Assembly (NCBI GenBank): GCA_002633005.1 | Contig: NMRA01000339.1 | Coordinates: 210,510-274,509, forward strand | DNA from: Phoronis australis | Taxonomy: Eukaryota > Phoronida > Phoronidae | Length of the DNA: 64,000 nucleotides | Direction: 5' to 3' | Shown: piece after piece, positions 36,501 to 48,500 of the stretch | How the letters are laid out: each line of letters opens with the position of its first letter | How positions within the stretch are numbered: position 1 is the stretch's first letter | The notes under the pieces: generated by a model | Told to the model about the DNA's origin: nothing | Databases searched by the model: none | The model's input: the letters and a program-made list of their open reading frames with translations, nothing else | Program-made: the position numbers and the translations under genes

Positions 36501-39500
36501 GAAATCCTACAGGAAATCCTGTTGGAATGCAATAGGAAATCCTATTGGAATTTTTCGCATGGGATTGCTCAATTTGTTATTTCCAACAGCTCTATACGGC
36601 TTCATTTGGTATGGGTAAGATTCATGGTCGGCTGCGTGCAGGGATGTTATGGTCTATGTATGCAGGAACGCTGAACCGGCCTCCTGGCGCAGCGAATATT
36701 TGGGGTACGGCCAAGATATCATGTGTTCTCGAAGAAGCATCATGATGCATATGATTTCTTGTTAAAACCAGTTAAGTGGCACCGTGCATTTAATGTATGT
36801 AACTTGCTGTGAATCAGTACAGTCTACTTGTTATGTTCAAATTTTCATTTTCTAAATAGCAGCTCCCTGTAGCAGAAATGCATTTCAGTGCAGTAACTGC
36901 GAAGTCTGCTGCGATTTAGGTTGCCCTCAAGCAACCAGGAGAAAATCTAATTAGATTTCACAATTCGTTTTGAGACCACTCTTATGGAACACTTGTGTAT
37001 GTAGAAAATTTACTTTCAGAATGTCGTGTTGGCTCGAGTTGAGCAATGGAAGGGAAGTGGTATTTTTCAATCAATTTATTTCTGCAATAAAGGCCATAGG
37101 CCCAACGGAGTCGAAAGTCATGTAAATATTTGCATAGGTTAACTACCTTAGCATCATAACGTGTTGAAACGGATTTATTAAACTTGAAATCAGACGGACA
37201 CTTCCAGTAATACGTTTCAATATAATTTTCTCTCAATTCCCAATATTTATAACAGCTTAGAAGGAAATGGTTCTCGCCTCAAGTTCAAGAACGTTGGAGC
37301 AGAAGGGACACCCTCTGTTTGCCCTATCCAAATTCAAGTCCCTGCCTATTTCAATCATGTGACTGTGGCTAGAACAACGAAAACGCGGCATGGACATACA
37401 TGTAATTTGTGCACGGGTATATTCAAACTTAAAAACTTTTCCATTTTGAATTCCTATATAAATTGATTATAAAAGCACAGTTTAAGGTTATTCTCAACAG
37501 TCTGTCTTAGTAAATAACAATCCCTCATTCACTGTCTAAAAATTATCAGAACAGAATTTTCACACACAACGTCTTGATTTATCCAAACTTCTAATGGAAT
37601 TCATAATTTGACGTTATGAGTCTAACTGATGTGGCCCAATTTCGGGAGTGCCGACCATTTTGATCTGAGTCATACAAATTGTCGTACATGTACACATGTA
37701 AGCTGCCCTTGAGTTACGGTGAGGAGGCATTTTGAGAAGTTTGAACCAGTACTTGATCACGGCAACATAGCATTGCTGTATAGTATATTATAGTAGGGGT
37801 AAAATTAGAGATATGTAGGCGCCCAAACCCCACCGTATCACCTTGAGCACTGAACGTAACTTACAATGCGTAGGCGCTACGTTCAAATGCCAAAAGGTGA
37901 TTGGCTGCGCCTACGTGCGCCTACGCCCCAGTACAGCACTGCAACATAGTACTTAGTAGATAACGGCAACCGCCCACATTCCCTCAGTACAGCATCGTTT
38001 GAGTATGAATTAGCTACATGTACATCCAACTTACGCTTACAAAATTTAATATGCATTTTTTAACCAGTTGTATTCCTGTAAGCCCCACATTGAGGCTCCA
38101 TAACACAAATCAAACATTTCAAAAGTCACAGGTGGCTGACACATTGTCAAGTTTCTTTGTAGCTTGTCGACCGTACGTAGTTACGACCTTGATGGCTTGG
38201 GTTGTCAGGGTCTGAGTTGCCATAGTCCACAATAACTTTGACCTGAACACAACACCCACCAAGATACTTGTAACTGGAAACCACTTAGAGTTTTTCACAT
38301 CAAATTTGCCACCTCTCGTAATTTCTCAGAAGACCTCCGTCCCTAAAAGGTAGTTTCCTGCGGAAAAGAACCAATATTGCGGTTTGCCGTATTTTTTCTA
38401 AGCTTTCCTTTTCGGTTGAAGTGAAAGGACGAAAATAAGGGACAGAATTAAGTTTCTGCGGTCAATTGTAGCGCTTTTGCTGTGAAACGATAGAACTTTC
38501 CAATATATTCATAGACGTTTTGACAAAGTGTAACAAAGGCAGCGTGTTCAGTGATGTGTACATGTACACTGCCAGGCGAAACCCAGTGAGAACAGTTCAA
38601 GCATCTCGGATTGGACTGACGCAACTATTTAAAAACTCTTTTCCAGGAGAGTTCCAATAAACTGTACTTGTATTTTCGCCAAAAAACAAAACGGGTCATT
38701 TATCGTTGTGCTGAATTGCAACAGTGCTTTTTATTTTCGAAACTAGTTGTGTTATAGGAAGAATAAATACGCAGCAAATGTTTATTCAGCTATTGTCTGT
38801 TCCAGCTTTAATTGCAATTGACGAGATCAATAACCAATCAAGACCCGTTTTGCCTGGTCATACCGTTGTCGCAGAGTTTGTTAACACACGATGCAAACCC
38901 GTGGCTGGTCTAGGTAAGCTACATATTATGGCCATCTTGTAATAATAATGAGTGTCCTGGGATCTATTTCATGAACAGTGACGTGCTGCAACACTTAAGA
39001 CAGAATTTTGGTTTTAGGCTCAATAATTTATGAATACTAAGTACAGATGAGAATATACAGATAAGTGATCGGTCATGAGATAATTTTCATGAATTATTTC
39101 TAGATTTTGATGCTGTCATAGTTACATGACTAAACATTTATTCAGTAATTGTGAAGTGGAGCGTAAGATCAAATTCATGTCTTTTAAAGTCTTCATGAAC
39201 GGACACCGTGCATAATTCTTGCAACTGTTCTTGTGTTATCAAACACAAAACATTTACAGATAAATTCGATTTCCTGGGCCCAAGAGTACAGAACTTTACC
39301 CAAAACTAGACTAAATAATTGACCTATAGTGATGTATCAAACGTTCCTGCGTCGCGATCGTGTAGTGTTACGTGTTCCTATAACTTACTTAACGGTTACA
39401 TGAAGGCATGTGTTCACGTGATAGGTCTTCTACCAGCCAAGGTCAACTGGAAAAGCGTTATTTTTAACGCTTACCAGGGGGAAGCGTGTCTGAACTATTT

Positions 39501-42500
39501 GAATCCATTATATTTATAATCAGTCCACTGAAAAGGTTATTATGGCTCAGCAGAAGACCACACACTGATTACAGCAGCATGTTAACTCGAGTATGCACAG
39601 CAGTTGGCGTCCACACCATAAAATGATGGGCCGCGTTTCGCAGACGCAAGATACTCGTGCAATAGCAAGAATACCCAAATATTTATGATGTCACCACGCA
39701 TTACGAAGGAAACACATCACACTAGCTTCAGTCGTGAGTGTCTTGTGTCTCTCAAGTGAAACGCCCTTAAGAGTGCTGCAAATGAAACTATAGCTCTCTT
39801 TCTGTAGGAACCTTGTTTGAGGGTATTTTAGCAGTTACATGTATGTTGGCTGCGTTTTTCTCAGGACAGTTCCCATTTTTTCCAGGAAAAAACTCTGTCT
39901 CGTTAACAATCTGTAAGACAGATTTTGGGAAATTATTCAGACAGTTTTTTTATATAGGCGTGGCAGCTGCAGCTCTGAATACCAAAGACTTCTCGGTGGT
40001 CATAGGGCCGCCTTGCTCAACCGTTTGCCGCCATGTGGCGCGTCTCCTAGCATTCAAGAACCTGCCGTGTTTCAATGGAGTGTGCCAAGGAATTGAAATG
40101 CTCGACAAAAAAGAGTTCAAGGTAAGATTGGTAAATTTCTTTTTATAGTTATTAAAACCTTCTATGTTTCGTAACATGGGATTTTCCAATCCCAAACTGG
40201 AACTAAGTTTACCTAATTTTACACGGAGAAGTGAAGTTTCCCTCTGAAGACAATATTTCTACTACCCATGGGCTCAACCAACAGGTTACACACCGGCCAC
40301 CATAATTCTGAATTACATATAGTAATTTGTTTTAGAATCAAATGGAGCCTAGCCTTGCTTTTTATCCGAAGATATGTGGCAGCGATCCACAGGTTACTAA
40401 AACCGCGTTCAAGTGTGAAGCTTTTTCTACTGGACCTCTGATCCAAATGTAGATCACACACATTCACAAAAGTGCCCTACATAGCGTCTTAATACTGAAA
40501 ATGTTAATAGTTTGACCAATCATCTGTGTTTGACTAACCACAAAAATGAAGTCATTGGACTACAGTGCCCGGTTGCATGAAACGATACCAAATAGGCACT
40601 CAGTTAAGTTTCCTACATCTTGTGTGTAGTTGTTTCGTTCTTTACTCAAAGATGTAATGTTTTTTCCACCACTTTATCTTTATTGTAAGCTCTTCTTTGT
40701 CTAGTGGCATTTTTCTAATGATGTTACTTGAGACGGAGCCTTAATTCAGTTAAAATAGTTAGTGATTTGGTCCTTAAATTATGGACGTTGCATGAAATGA
40801 TCCCTACTTATTGTCTATAAGAACGAGAATTCAACGTAGAGTCCTCTCTCTATTTTTATCAAAGTCAAAAATTGACGAAGTAACGAGACTCAAACAGCAT
40901 CATGAATACGCAGCAAATTCAGGGAACCTAGGGACTGTTTCATGCAACCAGTCACTGGCTTCTCAAGGTCAGAAGGCTGGCCAGACGTCTGACGACCGTT
41001 CGCATATGTTTTCTTCGTAGACGGCTGATCAGATCTCCAATTTGTCTGTCCTTTTCCTATCCATTATATTGAGAGGGTGGCATTTTGATAAGAGCCGTTT
41101 CATCAGCTACCAGAGCGCATTAAGTGATCAGTGGCTGGTCAAAGTGGATGGCTGCATTTTAATTTAATCAAACACCCACACCTGTAGTATACATGTACAT
41201 GTGTGCTAGGACATCATGTGTATTTTCACACTATGATAGCCGGGCTAGAAAGGCGCTATGTAGTTCCCACTGGGATTTGTCTAGCAGTGCTGATCGCTGA
41301 AGGTGATGCAGAACAGTATGAAATGTTGTGCCGGAGTCATTTCACATCAAAGGCGCCACACACGACCGCAAAAAAAATTATTCTATTCGTTTTTAGTTCC
41401 ACCCCAAAATGTACATCCCACCTCCTGTGCCCATCCTTGTCAAGCGCAAACAATTTTGGTCCGGCTTTCATGGAAATGATCCACAAGAAGGGAATAGTAA
41501 TAGGCCGTTTCATGGTCACTGATATTCAAAAATCACGCTATGAGCAAAATTCAATACGGTATCCAGGTCTAATTTCGAAAATGCATCATACTTCATCACA
41601 AATTCATCCGGAAGGCAATAGATTAGAAGTAGGAGTACTATGTTTGCATTTGATCTCAGTTAGACATCAATAAAATCCAAAATGATAGCCAGAGGACGTT
41701 TTGAATATGCAGACTTTACATATGTCAACACTGAAAAAGTCAGATTCGCACGAAGCACATCAAACTGTACGTACGTGTACTGACATCTACATGTATATGA
41801 ATGCGAGGAGTATTTTTGTTGTTTTCTCTATTGAATGCTTCTACAATGCGATATGGTCCTCTGACGCTACGTTGAAAATACTTTTTTTGCGAAATACGTC
41901 TAAACTACATTGAAAAAACAGAATCAAGAATTTCTGAGGAGAAAAATGGTTTTTGGCTTTTAGTAACATTTGTGTGCCGTAAAATAATCAAATGCGACCG
42001 CCAGACGCCATTGTGAAATTGTTTGTATTTCAACTTTCTTTTAAAAAGCCCGAACAATTTTGCAGCATGTATTCGTGTGCGGGGTGTTCATTACCACGCA
42101 GATAGTACAACGTACCAGCAACAAGTGCATATCTATTTGGGTTCTTGACGTAAACCAAACCCGAATGTTAGAAACATAGTGGTCAGGAAAGGTTCAGTAA
42201 CACCAAGTGATGCACCGACCTTGAGAAGACCCATGTCAGATGAACAGCATGTACATATGTACCAGTGATAGGGTTTGCGTAAATGAAGAAAATGCAAGAA
42301 AGATACCTAGAATTTGTAAACGAGATGCTGTAGAAGAGCTGTTGGTTGCAGCAAAATACTTAGAAGGTGAAATGTTTGAATATAGGTCCAAAAGCTGTTG
42401 AGGACGTGATTGCTGCAAAGTCGTTTTATTATTAAAACCGTTGGCGTATATACATGAATAAATGTCGAGACCATGTTTCTGGTAAAAGCGTATGGGAATT

Positions 42501-45500
42501 ATGGATACGCTATTAGAATAATTTACTTGATAAAGCAACAGAGGTAACTGAGGCGCTCTCACATGTACATAATGTAAATTATTTTACAGCTACTGGTATT
42601 GCGGTTTGAGTGATGGTATAGAATTTCCAATTGATTATCGAGGTGTAAGCTACAAACAAGCCTGCAAATCATTCTGGAGATGCAACTCAGTTTTGCTTTA
42701 ATTCCGCTAAAATGAACATCACACAATTTATCATTTAGCAATTAAAAATTGTAAACTGAGACAGAAGTATCATATAATTAACAGTTTTATACCAGATGTT
42801 ACGTTTTGGACCTGATTGCATGACGAGTGTTATTTATAATGCTGCAATTGTACCAGGTAATACTTTAAACTATATTCAGAAAGTTTGATGATCGAACCGG
42901 GCGTTCGTTCAGGAACGCTAGGACCTACGTTAGGATCTAGCTAAAAGCTAGCCAAAATCACGTGTTCTCATTCAAAATACACGGCAATACCTCACGTAAT
43001 CTCGCGAAGTCTTACTTTTTAGCGAGGTCCTAGTGTTACTGAACGGGAGGCAGCTAATGACGTGGAGTCGACATTGATCCACCTTTTGAACTTTCCATGT
43101 CAGAGGGCACTGTTGAAGTAGTGCGGAAGGTGAATACGGAAAGCAATATCACATGGCCATATTGCACTCGACTGATTCAACACGTATGGGATAAATGTAT
43201 ATATTTGTAGATGCCCTACCACGGAATTGAACGTGCACGTCGTTTTGGATGGTTTCAACAGCTATTTTCAAATGTCAATACTAGATGGTATTTGCCAGGT
43301 TTATCCAAATTCTGAATACCTTCCCTCGTGAATCACTTTACTCCACTGTAATTTAATAGCCTCTTTTATTTTCCTGATCTTGTGATCTGCCTCAAGGGAC
43401 AAGGGAGGTTACAAACCCCAGAAGGTGGTGACAGCCAGACCAAAGCCATCAAGTTGTCACTTTTGAAAATGGCTGTTGTCAACAGCCGAAACGTTTTACT
43501 GATTCACAAACTATTATCTACGATTTTTTAACGTGACAAACCTCTTCAATGTAATTCGGAGTGTTTCAAATACATACATAGAACGTAGATGGCGTAGATG
43601 AAGTAATATCCCACGAGACATTATTCTGCGTATCTACCGAGACCGAAATCACAAAAGTTTCGAATTCCCAAGTTTCTTTCATTTTTCTGCAGATGATTTA
43701 AATACTTCACATCCTGTATGTATATACTTGCGTGTTAGATTACAAGTTTTAACATTTATGGAAAAGATTACATTTGTATTATTTCCTGAAGGCCTCATTT
43801 CCGTGTAAGCTAGAAATATATCGGTATACACAGCCTAAACTGTTGTTGTTGAGTTAAAATCCCAATACAATGCCTTTCATTCAAAAAGATATCAGATGTA
43901 GTTGCTACACAACCTTAGTGCGTCCGTTGGGCTGAATTAAGCAGCGACAGTGCGTCAATGGAAACTCCATGCGCCAATGACGTGGGCGTACTCCTAAAGC
44001 TGTCCCTGCTGGTGTAGCAGAAGTTTCTTGGACTTTGGTTCCTTGGTCTCTGCAACCCTGGGGCTAGTGCCACCTAGCATATCGAAATTGCAACAACTCA
44101 CTGCGCAAGTCTGGTGTATAAATAGACAATTAGCTGTTAGGTCCAATAACGTCACATTTAATTGAAAAAAGTTCGGCAAAACTCGATTTCACAATTAATA
44201 AGCAATGTTTTGTTTGAAAAATGAAACATCGGCGTGCGTTTCTCGTGACTCGGATTTTTATACGAAATGCTGGGACACCCTTGAAAATTGCTTTTGCACT
44301 GATGCGTGTTTTGTTCATTCCTTCGCTGACCGAGCTCAGAGAAATAAGAGCCACCACTCTGGAATGCTCAACCGTCTGTCAATGGTGTCAGGATTTGAAC
44401 TTGGGTCTGCAAAATGGGAATGTGGAGCAAAGAGTGCACCCAGTGGGTTTTTGGAATGTTGTTGACTGGATTGGACCAGGATTTCATCAGAGATGAGAAG
44501 GCACGCCTGACGACTGACCCGCCGTCTGAAAAATCACCTGAGAACCCTCTTCAGCTGCCCCATCTGACCTTTTTTATCCTCCGTCCCCAAGTCAGACGAC
44601 AAAATCTGCCTTCTTATCTTGAGAAGCCTGCACTCCAATGACTTGCTGTTTACTACGCTTCGTTTAGTCACAAGATCTGGCGTGGTTGGTCATTATATTT
44701 TGACATGTTCATCGCATGTAAAATGTTAATACATGGTCTCATTAATCTCGTTATCAATCATACGGTATGTGAAGAAAAAAGACGAGAAAAGGAGTTGCAA
44801 AAATGGTACAAAGTACAGTGTATTGAGAATAAAAGGTTTGGTGTCGAAGTGCAGACCCATCTGATTTGGACTCCCCATTTCTTGTCTTTGCATACTTCTC
44901 CATATCTGCTTTTCGCTTTGCCATGTAGTCAGAAAAATCTTCGAATTTAATCTCCTTCTTTACAGTTATTTAACTATTTGTCTTACCTTCCCTTTATCTT
45001 ATAGCGCTTTCAATTTTTTATGTTCAGGCTACATTTTACAAAAAAAAACATGAAAGCTAAAATCTAATATCAGAGTACGCAAACTCGAATACGAAATTAT
45101 TTTTGACATTTTAATGCAGGGATCATCAAGTGCTTGCCATGATTCAACAGTCATACACGTCAATCATGTTGTAGTAGAGCACAAAATAACAGACAATTAT
45201 CTTCAACTCGCACCAGTACAAGGATTAGACCCCGGGGCCTGAATTTCATGTTTTTTAATTAAAATATTGAAAACACTGTATCTCTCAAATTTTCGCTGCC
45301 TTTACTAACGAACCTTTCCCGAAATTGTTCTAGATATGGTGCAGAAAATGAACAAATTGTAAAACAAAATGTACACGGTGTGCCAAAAAGTGCTCACAGT
45401 TGAGTACAACGCTGGGAGTTCAACTAGATGTGAGTTCCCGTGAACCAGATTCTGCGTCCGGCTCTACTGTATGGTTTCACGTTGCTGTGAAAGTATGTAC

Positions 45501-48500
45501 TTGAGTTGTCACGTACTCTACATGTAAGTGCACGGAAATGCCGAACAAACGACTCAAGTTTGGAAAGCGAAAATTAGTCACGCAATGCTACAAGTACTAG
45601 AAACCAAGTAATCTTATTCTCAAGTTATTAAACAATGGATTTATTTTGTTCGAAAATCTATAATTCCTTTTAGATCACAGCTTTATGAATATAATGTAAC
45701 CCGGTGATCTTATCCCTAAGTTAATGAACAACACTGCTATTGTCATTTGAAAGGTTAGCACATTTCCTTTGGACACCCTGTATGTTTTACCAAATACGTA
45801 CGTGTCAGATTGAGCGAGATTTTTGCAACAACAAGACCATACAGTAGTTTCATTGAGTTTTCTCGGCCAAAGCACAACTATAGGGATGACAAACGATACA
45901 CACGACCTTGACCATTGAGACATACTATTTTGTCTGTTGTTCTAACACAAAGAATTCAATCAGCCGAGTTGTTTTTACACTGTTTATGAATTAGCAGAAA
46001 CAAAAACAAGTCGAAAAGTACTATCTGACATTCTCATTAATTGCAACTCGTATTCAAAATAACGTTCACGTGATGGTTATCACCCATTGTAAAATTCTTT
46101 GGTCTTCATAACTGATCCTGTACTCTCAAGAGTGATAACTGCTATCTGAGAAAATAATAGTAAGCGAACGTTTTTCTTATTTTGCCATCATGTACTTTCA
46201 CTGTAGAGCAATGGCGACGTGTATTACGATATATTTCTTATTGACTTTTTTATTTTGCGAGTTTGTTGCAGCGAGCGATGGGACAAATTCGCGTGTACTT
46301 ATCACCATTGAAACCAGGAGACTCAATGACTTGACTTAGAATTTGTTCAATGCAAAAATATTCAGCACCAATGGGCCCGTCTTCATATCTGCCATGCAAG
46401 ACAATTTTTCCCAATATCTGTGGACAATGCCCTGTCTCGGTGAAAGCGACAGTAAAGTACCTGTCATTTTCCTCGTGCCCGGTCATGTTTTTCCAAGCTA
46501 CGTGTAAATGTGAGGTAGAAAAGAGAAAACATACGTCATACAATTACTAGAAGTTCTTCATCTACATGTATTTGTCAGCCAACTGGCACGTGGAAAACGA
46601 CAATGGTTCCACTTTATCGAGTAGTCCCACATGTATGTGCCATATTCAGTGTTCTGATAATTACGTGTTAGACGGTAGATAAGACATCTCGAAGGCTGCT
46701 GATCTTCTTTCTGGTAGACGTCCGGTCCGTTCTGCCTTCTTTTAACGGTCCACAAATGAACGCCGTGTAATTCCACACACTGGTTGAAATATGCAACCAG
46801 TTGCACTCCTTGAATGGCTTAACATCCGATGTATGCTTTTACTTAATTACTTCATTCAGAACCCCTTTGTTTTTGTTTCATATGGAGTTAGCGTCGATTG
46901 TACTACGGCCTGAATGGAATTGAATTGCTTCTGCATCTAGTTTGCTTTCTCTTGATTTATTTCAGTTTGAAGTTTTGACAAGAATCGGTTATCGCTGTAA
47001 TGAATTTTAAGAGTAGTTGTCTGACAAAACAATGCAGCAGGCAAAATGAGATATTATGAAAACATGACGTATTACGAAAATCGATTTCTCCACTATGCAG
47101 TTTCATGATGTGTTGAAAAGGCTTGAAAGTGCCATTAATTGTTATTTTTTGCGACATGCTGGGATGAGCAAAGATTCCATGTTAAATAGTCAGCGCCTTA
47201 TTTTTCTGGTAAAAACACCAACTTTCGTGTTGTGTGGAAAACACTGTTTTCTTTCAGGAAATCAAGTAATCAAAGCCTGTCGAATTTTCTAGGTTACACT
47301 AATTATTCCACGTACATTTGTAAATTTCAACCGTTCAAGCGACTTCGGCATCTTTCAGCTTAACTAAACCTCTCCACCTATACCCAAATTCTCCGTGAAT
47401 AATCTGATTTTTTATTTCTGTGGACAGCTCGTTTATTACGCCACACTCAGCTTTTAAGACGAGGACACATCGCCACAGTCGAACCTTCAGTAGATGACCT
47501 TGTACATTGTTTCAGCGATACAGAAGGTGTTACATCTGCTGTCGAATATTTTTAAAACAATACATTTTTGCAAACCTACAACAAAATAGTTCTTTTGGGT
47601 AGTTATATTTTAAAAATGCTGTCTCATTAAAACCGTGTATATTTAAATTTGTAGCAAGAGCCACCAAGTGACTTCCTGGACAACTGTGTGTACACGTATA
47701 ATCAGGAAAAAAAACAACTTGTCAAAAAATTACGGATTTAAAAAAAAAACGCCACAACTGGTACACCTAAAAACAAATGTAAAAGTGTAAAAACTCTTAA
47801 TATTACTCAATCGTTATTTGATAGTGAAACAAACAAATGATGAAAACTGTGCCTTGTTTCATTAGGGTAACGACGATGCTGGGGGATTTCCCAGGGATTC
47901 CCGTGTCGTCCTAAGAAATGTGGACGAGAAGTGTGTGCACATACGAGGGTCGTTCAATAAGTTCTCGGCCTCACCCAGAAAACAAACGCGATAGCAACTA
48001 ATTTTGACTTTACTTTTCAATATAATCTCCCGTTACATCAATGCATTTCTTCTATCTGTCCTCCAGTTTTGCAATGCCTTCGTAAAAGAAACTTTTGTCG
48101 AGCCCCTCAATATACTCCTCCACTGCACTCATGACGTCATCATCGCTCACATACTGGCGTCCACGCAAATGTGGAAATAAGTAAAAAATCAGACGGAACC
48201 AGGTCTAGAGAATAGGCGTGGTGCGAAAGAATTTCAAAGCCACATATAGTTGCTTAAGCCATCGCAACTTGGGCATTATGGGCAGGTGCGTTGTCTTGAA
48301 GCAACAGCACTCCATCCAGAAAATTCCCGCGTCTCTTCCTTGATTGCTGGTTTGAGTTTTTCCGAAAGTGATGCATAGTAATTCCCAGCAACAGTGTACC
48401 CTCGTTGCAAGTAGTCGATCATCAGAATACCTTCGCTGTCCCAGAACACAGAGGCCATAACTTAGCTCGCAGATGCACCCAACCGTCAACTTCGACTTTC

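Larger units (their letters stand above)
27507..38805 (+). other. Intron 1 (11.3 kb)
   Basis: Phase 1. It holds a poly-C and a poly-G tract, a TA-flanked element relic (31302-31600), an isolated CTCF-like site (32849), two CTATAGGA minisatellites (33309-33507, 35544-36560) around a duplicated segment, a LINE C-terminal relic (36990-37400) and a hAT-like MITE (37771-37941). The remainder shows nothing I recognise. Confidence 0.8.

Noticed and set aside
39813-39957. Longer exon 3 starting at the CTGTAG acceptor near 39808
   Set aside because: In the frame required by exon 2 the extra sequence contains a stop; the acceptor at 39957 restores the expected Gly-Val-Ala sequence.
41203-41673. 156-codon plus-strand frame in intron 3
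   Set aside because: No recognisable motif, no splice sites giving continuity with neighbouring exons, and an unremarkable length for chance in 64 kb.
43200-43570. Hammerhead ribozyme or Penelope-type element around GGCTGTTGTCAACAGCC-GAAACG
   Set aside because: The conserved CUGAUGA segment is absent; only the hairpin and GAAAC are present, which is not enough.
44205-44496. Possible tRNA-derived SINE, because the complement near 44390 contains a B-box-like GTTCAAATCC
   Set aside because: No matching A box or tRNA fold could be found at the right distance.
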